The position numbers and the translations under genes are program-made. The notes under the pieces are model-generated. The model was not told where the DNA came from and searched no databases. It was given only the letters and a program-made list of their open reading frames with translations. From NCBI GenBank assembly GCA_017965495.1, contig JAGCPW010000010.1:1-53152 (forward strand): a DNA stretch of 53,152 bases, in the 5' to 3' direction. Each line of letters starts with the position of its first letter. The stretch's first letter is position 1. Source of the stretch: Eubacterium sp. Its GTDB lineage: Bacteria; Bacillota; Clostridia; Lachnospirales; Lachnospiraceae. Below, in pieces: positions 18,527 through 26,702 of the stretch.

Positions 18527-18618
18527 GTTTCCCTCCTGAAACTAATAATATTTTATTTTCCTCACCCCGTTCTATGGCCTAAGCCATACGCATACAGTTA
18601 TTTTAAAACACTGTGATA
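18527..18618 (-). promoter_or_regulatory. structured 5' leader of msmK, candidate cis-regulatory RNA
   Basis: The predicted 5' UTR of about 92 bases holds two hairpins in order: ACAGU/ACUGU with an 11-base loop (18594-18614) and UAUGGC-UUAG-GCCAUA (18573-18588), then an unpaired purine-rich stretch GAACGGGGUGAGG and the AGGAGG site. Rfam contains malK RNA motifs upstream of this class of gene; I cannot show that this is one. No terminator-like U-run follows, so any control would act on translation or stability. Confidence 0.4.
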
Positions 18619-18624
18619 AAAATT

Positions 18625-18653
18625 ACTATATCGCAATTGTACAAAAAAAACAA
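18625..18653 (-). promoter_or_regulatory. promoter of msmK
   Basis: Minus strand -35 TTGTTT (18648-18653), 17-base spacer, -10 TATAGT (18625-18630). The -35 lies in an A/T-run hairpin (about 18641-18663) that may end the thioesterase transcript. Confidence 0.5.
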
Positions 18654-18700
18654 ATGTTTTTTGTCTATTTTGACTAAAGCGCTAAGTCCTTACTAAAAGG

Positions 18701-19405
18701 CTAGAATTTCACAAATACTTTGTTCAATTCATCGCCGTCCACACTTTTGAAAGTGACGCCTACTCCGTCCTTCTCCTTATGAACAAATGGGACAATCTTT
18801 TGACCTTCCACTGCTTCCTTCATAAAAGCAATTGAAATTTCTTTGGCTTTGTCTATATCTTCCACATACTCATACGCAAGTCTTAGGTAGTTTGCATTAT
18901 TCATATGTCCATTGTTATCAATGAAACTCTTTGGAACTATCTTAGCTTTTTGCTCCTCGCCTTCGCTTTCAAATTCCATTTTGCGCTCAGCTTTCACATC
19001 GTCAAAAGCCTCACCCAGCTCGTATCCCACAAAATCTTCTTCTGTTATACGAAGCGGACTTCTGCTGTCTAGATCAATCAAAGTCCAAAGAGAATCAGCT
19101 TTAATAATGAAGTCTTCATTCTCATCCATAATGCAGTAATTTCTTCTTCCGAAGAATCCTCTGAAGTTAGTAGGTTCAGTTCCTACTATTATATTCTCTT
19201 CATATTTAACTGGTCTTTTGATAATAAGTTTATAACCAATCAAAACCCAAGCCTTGTTTAGTCCAAGCATAAACTTAACACCTTTGCCGATGGTTTCGGA
19301 CTGCTCCGTTGAACAATTCTGAAAAAGATTTAAAATCTCATACGGTGGAACTGTTCCTGTGTTATCCACTAAACTATATCTAACTTTGTCTTTGTATTTA
19401 TACAT
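18701..19405 (-). CDS. acyl-ACP thioesterase
   Basis: 234 residues from the ATG at 19405, picked over a more upstream in-frame ATG because AGGAGA sits 5 bases before it and the conserved family start (MYKYKDKVRYSLVD) begins there. Double hot-dog fold of the plant FatA-like bacterial family (PF01643): N-terminal half with EQSETIGKG and a central helix, C-terminal half with the NNGHMNNANY segment that carries the catalytic Asn/His. It releases free fatty acids from acyl-carrier protein. The gene stands alone, with a strong promoter and a 62-base leader, and is divergent from the membrane-protein/MBL pair. Confidence 0.9.
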   Translation of the reverse strand: MYKYKDKVRYSLVDNTGTVPPYEILNLFQNCSTEQSETIGKGVKFMLGLNKAWVLIGYKLIIKRPVKYEENIIVGTEPTNFRGFFGRRNYCIMDENEDFIIKADSLWTLIDLDSRSPLRITEEDFVGYELGEAFDDVKAERKMEFESEGEEQKAKIVPKSFIDNNGHMNNANYLRLAYEYVEDIDKAKEISIAFMKEAVEGQKIVPFVHKEKDGVGVTFKSVDGDELNKVFVKF

Positions 19406-19466
19406 AATTTCTCCTAAAAAAATAGCGCCGAAGTTTTCTAACCCCAACACTTACTCACTAGATAAA

Positions 19467-19495
19467 ATTATACCCTTTTTGAAAGATAATGACAA
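19467..19495 (-). promoter_or_regulatory. promoter of the acyl-ACP thioesterase gene
   Basis: Minus strand -35 TTGTCA (19490-19495), 17-base spacer, -10 TATAAT (19467-19472). Near-consensus. The divergent plus-strand promoter begins only 10 bases further right. Confidence 0.75.
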
Positions 19496-19504
19496 TTTTT
19501 TAAT

Positions 19505-19532
19505 TTGATTTTTTCATTATTCTTATTATAAT
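19505..19532 (+). promoter_or_regulatory. promoter of the 19569/20347 gene pair
   Basis: -35 TTGATT (19505-19510), 16-base spacer, -10 TATAAT (19527-19532). Predicted start near 19539, exactly at the foot of the hairpin that follows. Confidence 0.65.
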
Positions 19533-19538
19533 TGTTAA

Positions 19539-19557
19539 AGGCGCAGGTTTAGCGCCT
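19539..19557 (+). promoter_or_regulatory. 5'-terminal hairpin abutting the Shine-Dalgarno site
   Basis: AGGCGC/GCGCCT, 6 bp with a 7-base loop. It would begin at +1 of the transcript and end one base before the GGAGG of the next gene; probably protects the 5' end or tunes translation. Confidence 0.45.
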
Positions 19558-19568
19558 GGAGGTTATAA

Positions 19569-20378
19569 ATGAGTAGATTAAAGGTGGCTTTATTGTTATT
19601 TAGCTTGGGATTTATCTTTATAGTTTTAGATATTCCTATTGCTACTAACCTATCTTATCCACACAATTACGAAAACTCTAAAAAAGTGATTGGCGAATAT
19701 CAATATTACAATATCGCTTCTAATTACGGCGCCACTTGTACTTACAAAATGTTAGACGATTCTAAGTCCAAGACAAAGGAACCGGAAACTAAAATCAATC
19801 AGCAAAAAGGCATCAGATCATCAGCGCCAAAACTCACAAAGGTTATCGATAAAGTTTATTTTAAAAATGTACAAATAGATATATTTAGCGACTTCGCTGG
19901 ATTCTTATTTATATTAATAGGAAGTATCTTGATTATTAAATGTGCTAGACAGTTCAAACTTGCTATTCTTACATCTGTTGCAGGTTTGATTGTTCACGGT
20001 ATTATGTTTGCTCTGCCATTCATAATTAATGGCATTGACCTAGTAAATGCATCATTTTTTATTGGTATGATTTATCTTGCTATTAATGTAGCAACAATCT
20101 ATTTGATAACAGCGGCATTGCTTAGAATGATTCCTGGTCCATGGTGTAGGGATGAAAGAAAATGGTGTAAGATTCTTTGGTTCGCATCTTTTGCATCTCA
20201 ATGTCTTGCCACTTTCACATTTTGGCTTGGATCAGATTTCGGAATGTTAAAAGCATTGGCGTGGGTAATCTTCGGATTTACTATTTTTATTCAGTTAGCA
20301 TTTTGGTACATCTATATGCGTGCCAAAGATTATATAAGGGGTACTTATGAAAAGTATTATGTTAAAACGAGCAATTAA
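19569..20378 (+). CDS. polytopic membrane protein of unknown function
   Basis: 269 residues. One N-terminal helix (5-27), an extracellular domain of about 80 residues rich in Lys/Ser/Thr (28-105, with DDSKSKTKEPETK), then four or five membrane helices (about 108-125, 130-152, 158-185, 200-220, 228-250). No recognised motif. GGAGG lies 6 bases before the ATG. Its last 32 bases overlap the next gene, so both are made together. ComEC combines a membrane channel with a metallo-beta-lactamase domain; this pair looks superficially like a two-piece version, but no Competence-domain motif is visible, so I do not name it as such. Confidence 0.7.
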   Translation: MSRLKVALLLFSLGFIFIVLDIPIATNLSYPHNYENSKKVIGEYQYYNIASNYGATCTYKMLDDSKSKTKEPETKINQQKGIRSSAPKLTKVIDKVYFKNVQIDIFSDFAGFLFILIGSILIIKCARQFKLAILTSVAGLIVHGIMFALPFIINGIDLVNASFFIGMIYLAINVATIYLITAALLRMIPGPWCRDERKWCKILWFASFASQCLATFTFWLGSDFGMLKALAWVIFGFTIFIQLAFWYIYMRAKDYIRGTYEKYYVKTSN

Positions 20379-21750
20379 AATATTTGTCTTTGTGTTTGCT
20401 GCTTTGGGATTGTTTGCAGTCTCAAAAGTTCAAGCTAATGCGGGCGAACTTAAAATGCACACCATTTATGTAGGACACGGTGATTGCATTCTTTTGGAGA
20501 GTAAGGGCCACTATATGCTAGTGGACAGCGGAGAGGCTTCCGCCAAAGATACTATTTTAAACTACCTAGAAAAACATGTAGTGGGTGACACTATTGATTA
20601 TGTAGTAGCAACTCACGGCGACAAAGATCATATCGGTAGTTTCCCAGCTATCTTCAAAAAATATGAAATTAAAAATTTGGTTTACTCTGAACCTGAAAAA
20701 CCTTACACTAATCCAGATACTGGTAAGGAATCACACTTTGGAAAATTTGTGGATGCTATAAACGAAGAAGAAGGTTTAGTATATGGAAATCCATTCGAGG
20801 GTCAAACTTGGACATTTGGCGATGCCTCAGTGAAGGTTATATATGATGGCAGAAAAGGAACCACTTACAATGAATCAAGTATTGTGACAAAAGTCACTTG
20901 CGATGGCAAATCTATTTTGATGACTGGCGACCTTCCTACTACTATGGAAGAAAAACTTATGCCAAAGAAATATGATTTGAAGGCAGATATTTTGAAGGTG
21001 GGACATCACGGAGCTGCTGCTTCCACTTCTGCAGATTTCTTAGACTATGTAAAACCTACACACGCAGTTATACCAAATGGTTATACGGAACAGGGTGAGT
21101 ATTTCCCAAGAGATTCTGTTTTGCAAAGACTTGCTCTTAGATTTATCAAGACATATCTAGCCACTGAGGGCGATATCGTTATGAATATAAAGAATGGTGT
21201 GATTTCAACTACCCACAAAGAGAACACTAAATTCCAGTGTATCTCTAGGGGACAGATTGTAGTGATCGGTAGCAAGTTCTATGCATCAAACACTATTGGC
21301 AAAAAGGTTACACCAAAGATTCATGTTTACGCAAACGGTGAACTAATTTCAAGCAAGCATTACAACATTTCATACAAAGATGCTACGCACACAGGAATTG
21401 CCACTGTTAAGGTAACTGGTACTAAAGAAAAATATGTGGGTACTTTAAGCACCACTTTTTCTCTTCTACCTAGATTGTCAAAAATAACAAGTTATTCAAG
21501 ATCTAAGAATAAGAAGAAAATAAAACTTCAGTGGAGCGCACAAAACTACGCAAGCGGATATACTATCTGGTATTCATCGGATAAGAATATGGAAAAAGAC
21601 TCCCACAAGATTACAGTCAAAGGCGGAAAGAATAACAAAAAGACTCTCAAAGGACTTAAGAAAAAGAAGAAAAAATATTACGTTAAGATACAGGCATTCA
21701 AAGACGGTATCGGAAAAGGTAAATGGACTACCAAAAAATGTATTAAATAA
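20347..21750 (+). CDS. exported ComEC-like metallo-beta-lactamase-fold protein
   Basis: 467 residues: signal peptide (1-32), metallo-beta-lactamase domain (34-270) of the ComEC/Rec2 C-terminal class, an Ig-like region (about 305-375) and a Lys-rich Fn3-like tail (378-467). Metal ligands are intact: H90-x-D92-x-D94-H95, D195 (MTGD) and H220-H221. ComEC-type domains are thought to degrade the incoming DNA strand; free exported versions may act as nucleases or phosphodiesterases. AGGGG lies five bases upstream, inside the overlapping end of the previous gene. Behind it is a terminator with the conserved 18-nt loop. Confidence 0.85.
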   Translation: MKSIMLKRAIKIFVFVFAALGLFAVSKVQANAGELKMHTIYVGHGDCILLESKGHYMLVDSGEASAKDTILNYLEKHVVGDTIDYVVATHGDKDHIGSFPAIFKKYEIKNLVYSEPEKPYTNPDTGKESHFGKFVDAINEEEGLVYGNPFEGQTWTFGDASVKVIYDGRKGTTYNESSIVTKVTCDGKSILMTGDLPTTMEEKLMPKKYDLKADILKVGHHGAAASTSADFLDYVKPTHAVIPNGYTEQGEYFPRDSVLQRLALRFIKTYLATEGDIVMNIKNGVISTTHKENTKFQCISRGQIVVIGSKFYASNTIGKKVTPKIHVYANGELISSKHYNISYKDATHTGIATVKVTGTKEKYVGTLSTTFSLLPRLSKITSYSRSKNKKKIKLQWSAQNYASGYTIWYSSDKNMEKDSHKITVKGGKNNKKTLKGLKKKKKKYYVKIQAFKDGIGKGKWTTKKCIK

Positions 21751-21759
21751 TTTTTCCCA

Positions 21760-21817
21760 AAACAAAAAGACGTACGGGTTCACTAGAAAAGTCGTTCACC
21801 CATACGTCTTTTTGTTT
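21760..21817 (+). terminator. terminator with the same conserved 18-nt loop
   Basis: Outer stem of 15 bp (AAACAAAAAGACGTA with TACGTCTTTTTGTTT), a C/A mismatch, inner 4-bp stem GGGU/ACCC, and loop UCACUAGAAAAGUCGUUC at 21780-21797. The loop is identical, in mRNA sense of the exported-protein gene, to the one at 13627-13644. A- and T-runs on both sides make it usable also for the convergent FAD oxidoreductase gene. Confidence 0.88.
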
Positions 21818-21836
21818 GTAACTATTTATTACATTT

Positions 21837-23234
21837 TTAATAGAGAGATTCATTTCCTCCTGTAATTAAGTTTGAAATGTATCTACTTACGTATACGCCT
21901 TCTGCTGAGGCTTGAGATAAAGAATGTGTGGTACCTGAGCTGTCTCCAATAAAGAACAAACCTTTTTGTTCACTCTCAAGATGCTCATCCAGCTCTATCT
22001 TTGAATTATAGAATTTAACTTCTGTACCATATAGCAAGTTGTCATAGTTTGCAGTACCTGGTACCAATTTATCTAGGGCAAATATCATTTCTATAATAGT
22101 ATCTAGTGTGGCCTTTGGCATACAAAGTGCCAAGTTACCCGGGCTAGCCTCTAGAGTAGGTCTAACAAAGCTTTCGCGAAGTCGCTTAGCATTAGTTCTT
22201 CTCTCCTCTAGCAAGTCACCAAATCTTTGAACCATAACTCCGCCTGATAACATATTTGCTAGGTTAGCCACATGCTCACCGTATGCGTTTGAGTCTTTGA
22301 ATGGCTCAGTAAATTTATGTGTAACTAAAAGTGCGAAGTTAGTATTGTTTGTATAAAGTTTTGGATCATCGTAACTGTGACCGTTCACTGTTACTATTCC
22401 GTTTGTGTTCTCTGCCACCACTTCTCCGTGAGGATTCATACAAAATGTTCTGCAGACACTTCTAGTCTTAGGTGAACGATACATAATCTTACTCTCGTAT
22501 ACGCTATCTGTGATTGGCTCCCAAACTTCAGCTGGACACTCAAATCTAATACCAATATCTACTCGGTTGTTTTCATTTGCAATGCCAAACTTTTCTGTTA
22601 GTTTTGAAACCCAAGCAGAACCACTTCTGCCCGCTGCCACTATCACATACTTAGCCTCGAAAGAATCTCCATCCTCGCAAGTAACTTTCCAATCATCTTT
22701 CGACTTTTCAATATCTACCACATCTTTGTAGCACTGAATTTCAATGTTATCTGAAATATGATTTATTATATTATCTAATATATAGTAGTTTCTCTCTGTT
22801 CCAAGATGGCGAACTTCAGCATCTAGCATATGCAAGTCGAACTGAAGAGCTCTTCTCTTTAAGTCTGAGCCCACAGTAGAATATTTCTTGGCGTCTTTGC
22901 CGCCGAATTCTAAATTGATAGAATCCACATAGTTCATCAACTTAATCGCTGGTTCATCTCCCACGTACTCGTAAAAGTCTCCGCCAAAGTTGTTTGTAAT
23001 ATTGTACTTTCCATCTGAAAAAGCTCCCGCTCCTCCAATACCTGTTGTGATTGAGCAGTGCTGACAGTTAATACAATTCTTAACTTCGTCTCCGTCTATT
23101 GGACATTTGCGCTCTTTAAGAGTTGGTCCCTTTTCCAAAAGACAAACTTTTAAATCTGGATTATTTTTATTGAACTCGTAAGCTGCAAACAGTCCTCCTG
23201 CTCCACCGCCCACAATAATTACATCGTACTTCAT
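21837..23234 (-). CDS. FAD-dependent dehydrogenase (COG2509-like)
   Basis: 465 residues. N-terminal dinucleotide-binding motif GGGAGGLFAAYEF (9-21) and a second nucleotide segment VIVAAGRSGSAWV near 200. A cysteine group C-x-N-C-x-x-C in the stretch VKNCINCQHC, followed by GIGGAGAFSDGKYN, is typical of the uncharacterised FAD-dependent dehydrogenases of anaerobes. C-terminal FIGDSSGTTHSLSQASAEGVYVS closes the FAD site. It follows the flavodiiron gene by 21 bases with AAGGAG before its ATG, which suggests a redox link, but electron donor and acceptor are unknown. Confidence 0.85.
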   Translation of the reverse strand: MKYDVIIVGGGAGGLFAAYEFNKNNPDLKVCLLEKGPTLKERKCPIDGDEVKNCINCQHCSITTGIGGAGAFSDGKYNITNNFGGDFYEYVGDEPAIKLMNYVDSINLEFGGKDAKKYSTVGSDLKRRALQFDLHMLDAEVRHLGTERNYYILDNIINHISDNIEIQCYKDVVDIEKSKDDWKVTCEDGDSFEAKYVIVAAGRSGSAWVSKLTEKFGIANENNRVDIGIRFECPAEVWEPITDSVYESKIMYRSPKTRSVCRTFCMNPHGEVVAENTNGIVTVNGHSYDDPKLYTNNTNFALLVTHKFTEPFKDSNAYGEHVANLANMLSGGVMVQRFGDLLEERRTNAKRLRESFVRPTLEASPGNLALCMPKATLDTIIEMIFALDKLVPGTANYDNLLYGTEVKFYNSKIELDEHLESEQKGLFFIGDSSGTTHSLSQASAEGVYVSRYISNLITGGNESLY

Positions 23235-23255
23235 TTAGTCTCCTTTGAAATATCC

Positions 23256-24461
23256 TTACTCGGCATCTGGGTTCTCTCTTAATTGGGCGAAGCTATCTCC
23301 GTTATCTCCAAAAACAACTTTCTGCGCGAGTAAAATCATTTCATCTAAAGTTTCTTGAGTCATCTTAGATTTGATTGTTACCACTTGCTCGCACACTTCC
23401 ACATTCATCTCATCAAGGATAGCCTTCATAGCACGAGCTGCTGATGGCGCCCATGAACCATTCTCAATCAAGTAGACTTTTCTATTCTGATAGTTTTTGT
23501 GTTTTAGACGTCTTAGGAAATCTTCCATAGGTGGGAACACTCCTGCATCATAAGACGATGCTGCCAAAACTAATCTATCGTATCTGAATGCATCTTCCAC
23601 GCACTCGTGTATATCTTCATCAGTCAAATCTGCTATTGCTACTTTTTGTTCGCCAGTTCCCTCCAGCACTTCTAGGAACTTCTCTGCTGCTTCTGCAGTG
23701 TGTCCATGAATAGATGCGTAGCAAATAAATACGCCTTTATCTTCTGGCTCGTAGCTACTCCATGTATTGTAAAGATCTAGATAGTAACCTAAGTTCTCAT
23801 CTAGCACTAGTCCGTGAAGTGGACAAATGATTTCTATATCCAAGTCCGCTGCTTTCTTCAAAACATTTTGAACTTGCATTCCATATTTTCCTACTATATT
23901 AAAGTAGTATCTTCTAGCTTCGCATGCCCAGTCTTCATCTGCATCGCGTGTGCCAAATTTGCCAAAGGCATCTGCGCTAAATAAAACCTTCTCACTAGAC
24001 TCGTAAGACATCAAAACCTCTGGCCAGTGTACCATTGGCGCAGCTATAAAACTTAAAGTGTGACTTCCAAGTTCAAGTGTATCTCCCTCAGCCACCACTT
24101 TAATCTCCTGGTTTATTTCTTGTCCAGCGAACTGCTTCATCAATTCCACAGCCTTAGCACTAGTGACGATTGTGATGTTTGGATACTTCTTAACTAAATC
24201 CAAAATGCTTCCAGAGTGATCTGGTTCCATATGATGAACAACCAAATAGTCAGGCTCCTTCTTTCCCAAAGCCTTCTTTAGATTTTTCATCCACTCATCT
24301 GTAACATCAGAATCTACTGTGTCTAGAATCGCAATTTTATCATCCATTATGACATATGAATTGTAAGCCATTCCCTCGTCAAGATCGTACTGGCCTTCAA
24401 ACAAATCAATATCATAATCATTTACGCCTACATTAATAATTGTATCTGTAACTTTTTCCAT
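23256..24461 (-). CDS. FprA-type flavodiiron protein
   Basis: 401 residues, standard A-type length: diiron metallo-beta-lactamase domain (1-250) and flavodoxin domain (251-400). Diiron ligands H77-x-E79-x-D81-H82 and later His residues (MVHW, CPLHG) are present; FMN phosphate-binding loop ASIHGHTAEAAE is clear. Reduces O2 to water and/or NO, protecting an anaerobe from oxidative or nitrosative stress. It probably draws electrons from rubredoxin, none of which is encoded here. Ten bases after the lipoprotein gene. Confidence 0.94.
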   Translation of the reverse strand: MEKVTDTIINVGVNDYDIDLFEGQYDLDEGMAYNSYVIMDDKIAILDTVDSDVTDEWMKNLKKALGKKEPDYLVVHHMEPDHSGSILDLVKKYPNITIVTSAKAVELMKQFAGQEINQEIKVVAEGDTLELGSHTLSFIAAPMVHWPEVLMSYESSEKVLFSADAFGKFGTRDADEDWACEARRYYFNIVGKYGMQVQNVLKKAADLDIEIICPLHGLVLDENLGYYLDLYNTWSSYEPEDKGVFICYASIHGHTAEAAEKFLEVLEGTGEQKVAIADLTDEDIHECVEDAFRYDRLVLAASSYDAGVFPPMEDFLRRLKHKNYQNRKVYLIENGSWAPSAARAMKAILDEMNVEVCEQVVTIKSKMTQETLDEMILLAQKVVFGDNGDSFAQLRENPDAE

Positions 24462-24470
24462 TTTTAGCTC

Positions 24471-24992
24471 CTACTTATTTGGATTAGAATGTTTTTTGTT
24501 CTTGTAATATGTTACATCATCACCGTTTGAATCTTTTAGTATCAAAGTTTTGCCATTAACTGTGTAAGGCATAATAACTGGGTTATTGTCACCGCTGTAT
24601 GTGATGTAAACTTTGTTGTTTTTTGTTTTATATTTGAAGTGCATAGCTTCGCTACCTGTTGTGTAAACACCAGTACCATCATGTTTAAATGTGTATACGA
24701 AGATTCCACCTTCCCAAGTCCAAGAACCTATGATGTTTCCACCTTTGGCCTTTGTCTTCTTAGGGGCAGCCTTTGTGGTTTTAGGTGCTTTAGTAGTCTT
24801 CTGCGAAGGGACAGCTGTCACAATCTTAGTACCTTTTTGTGGCGCCTGTGTCTCTGTACTATTGGCTGGAACCACTGAAATACTTCCTACTTCTGCTGTT
24901 GTTTTGTCATCTGATTTTTTGCTATCACAAGCGCAACCAAACAACATTCCCATACATCCTACTATACAAATTAAAGCGATTATTTTTTTCAT
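24471..24992 (-). CDS. lipoprotein with DUF5640-like domain
   Basis: 173 residues. Type II signal peptide with lipobox LFGC and lipidated Cys20, a Thr/Lys/Pro-rich stalk (30-85), and a small C-terminal beta domain (IGSWTWEGGIFVYTFKHDGTGVYT..., about 88-165) of the kind called DUF5640, shared by many clostridial lipoproteins. Role unknown; possibly ligand binding at the outer face. It sits between the AsnB-like gene and the flavodiiron gene, and its AGGAGG site overlaps the end of the AsnB-like frame. Confidence 0.8.
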   Translation of the reverse strand: MKKIIALICIVGCMGMLFGCACDSKKSDDKTTAEVGSISVVPANSTETQAPQKGTKIVTAVPSQKTTKAPKTTKAAPKKTKAKGGNIIGSWTWEGGIFVYTFKHDGTGVYTTGSEAMHFKYKTKNNKVYITYSGDNNPVIMPYTVNGKTLILKDSNGDDVTYYKNKKHSNPNK

Positions 24993-25009
24993 TTTATCTT
25001 CCTCCTATT

Positions 25010-26569
25010 TTATCCAAAGTATATATCGTACCAAACTAGGAATACGTAAATAACATATGTCTTTAACCAGAAATTACTATTTCCATTTACATATTCATCA
25101 AGTATTTTTACTAACTCGTCTGTGTTGAAGAACTTCTCAGCGCTAGCACTTGTAAACTTTTCTCTAATCTTGCTAGCGTATGGTTCTTCTGCTAACCAGA
25201 ATCTTACTGGAACTACAAAACCAAGTTTCTTTCTAAATGCTACTTCATCTGGAAGCACCTTGCTAGCTGCCGTACGTAGTGCTACTTTGTTTTGCTCTTC
25301 TGTTACTTTAAAGTCTGCTGGCAATCTTGATGCGATGTTAAACATTCTAATGTCTGTTAATGGCATTCTTATTTCAAGACCGTGAGCTGTAGATGTCTTA
25401 TCAACGTTTAGATAAATATCACCCTCTAGGTAGTTGATAATATCAATCATGCTCATTGTATTGATAGCTGGCTCACCAGCAGTTTCTTCGTATATATCTT
25501 TAACCATATCAAATGGTTGGATATCTGGATTGTATTCTTTTAGTATCTTTTGCTTTTCTTCCTCGCGCATAATACTTGTGCTTCCAAGATAAGCTTTGTT
25601 CTTAATCTTATCTTCGTTCACTGGATTTCTGTAAGCATTATATCCGCCAAAGAATTCGTCTGCTCCCTCGCCCGAATAGCAAAGAGGATTTTGCGCAGCT
25701 GCTGCTTTACATCCAAGTGAGAATGTAACAGCTGAAGCATCTCCAAGAGGCATCTCCATATTTTCCATAACAAATGGAATCTCATTAAAGTATTCCTCTG
25801 GTCCTACTTCTTTTAGTGAGAACTTTCTTCCGAAGTGTTCGGCAGTTTCTTTGGCGAGCTCTGCTTCGTTATATCTAACACCGTTATATACTGCTTTATC
25901 GCCAAGAGCTGTCTCATCGTATCCTATAGAGCATGCTGTGGTAGCATCTGTGATAGCCAAAACATAAGATGAATCCACACCACCTGATAGGAATGAAAAT
26001 GCTTCTTCCTCTGGAAGTTTCACCTCTTTTACTATCTCTTCCATAGTATTAGAGATTTCATCTGCCCACTCTTCTAGGCTCTTGCCCTCTTCTGGATGAA
26101 ACTCTGGTTTAAAATATCTAGTAATATTCACTTCGCCATTTTCAAAAATCAAATATCTACTAGGAAGCAATTTCTTGACTCCCTTAAACATAGTGTCCTC
26201 TCCTGGACAGTATGTGAAATTCAAATACATTTGAAGCATATCGTGATTGAACTCTTTTATAAATCCATCTTGCTTCATAATCTTTCTGATTTGATTTCCA
26301 AACAAGAGGTCATTTTCCTCTGTCACATAATAATAGAAAGGTTTGGTTCCGAATTGATCTCTTGCACAGTAAATCTTATCTCCATCCACTATGGCAAATG
26401 AGAACATTCCGATAAGATGGTTCACTACTTCTTCGCCCCATCTCTCATAACCTTTAATAATTATTTCTCTTTCTCTATTCTTTGCTTCTTGATCTTTTTC
26501 TATATGTAATTCTTCGCAAAGAGCATTCCAGTTTCTAATATGTCCCTTGTACTCTTTTAACTCAATCAT
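25010..26569 (-). CDS. asparagine synthase-related protein lacking the glutaminase nucleophile
   Basis: 519 residues from ATG 26569 (CGGAGG six bases upstream). The C-terminal synthetase domain is complete, with PP-loop SGGVDSS (195-201) and the YSGEGADEFFGGY motif. The N-terminal glutamine-hydrolysing domain starts late: residues 7-60 match AsnB only from about its residue 73 on (KGHIRN for NGEIYN, then GMFSFAI), so Cys2 and the RHRGPD block are absent. Not a frameshift: only 130 bases separate it from the next gene and they hold a promoter and a terminator. I recall similar Cys-less relatives in clostridia, so it is probably a family using ammonia or another amide donor. Substrate unknown. 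Confidence 0.82.
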   Translation of the reverse strand: MIELKEYKGHIRNWNALCEELHIEKDQEAKNREREIIIKGYERWGEEVVNHLIGMFSFAIVDGDKIYCARDQFGTKPFYYYVTEENDLLFGNQIRKIMKQDGFIKEFNHDMLQMYLNFTYCPGEDTMFKGVKKLLPSRYLIFENGEVNITRYFKPEFHPEEGKSLEEWADEISNTMEEIVKEVKLPEEEAFSFLSGGVDSSYVLAITDATTACSIGYDETALGDKAVYNGVRYNEAELAKETAEHFGRKFSLKEVGPEEYFNEIPFVMENMEMPLGDASAVTFSLGCKAAAAQNPLCYSGEGADEFFGGYNAYRNPVNEDKIKNKAYLGSTSIMREEEKQKILKEYNPDIQPFDMVKDIYEETAGEPAINTMSMIDIINYLEGDIYLNVDKTSTAHGLEIRMPLTDIRMFNIASRLPADFKVTEEQNKVALRTAASKVLPDEVAFRKKLGFVVPVRFWLAEEPYASKIREKFTSASAEKFFNTDELVKILDEYVNGNSNFWLKTYVIYVFLVWYDIYFG

Positions 26570-26598
26570 ATAAACCTCCGTTCTAAACACCATTTATT

Positions 26599-26607
26599 AT
26601 TATACCA
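26599..26607 (-). promoter_or_regulatory. extended -10 promoter of the AsnB-like operon
   Basis: TGG-TATAAT on the minus strand, 30 bases before the start codon. No good -35, as is usual for extended -10 promoters. Confidence 0.5.
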
Positions 26608-26656
26608 AATTTACTATGTTTTGTGGCTTTATATCATAAGTTTGTTCAAACAAAAA

Positions 26657-26682
26657 GCGTAGCAGTTATCAAACTGCTACGC
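26657..26682 (-). terminator. intrinsic terminator of the exported Ig/Fn3 protein gene
   Basis: Perfect 11-bp stem GCGTAGCAGTT/AACTGCTACGC, 4-base loop, T-run on the minus strand. Confidence 0.9.
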
Positions 26683-26702
26683 CAAAATCGAGTTAATTTT
26701 TA

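Noticed and set aside
19454-19466. TCACTAGATAAAA, partly like the 18-nt loop
   Set aside because: Only the first eight bases and an A-run agree and there are no flanking complementary arms.
26570-26702. Search for a frameshifted AsnB N-terminus
   Set aside because: None of the frames here encodes MCG or RHRGPD, and the interval holds a terminator and a promoter.
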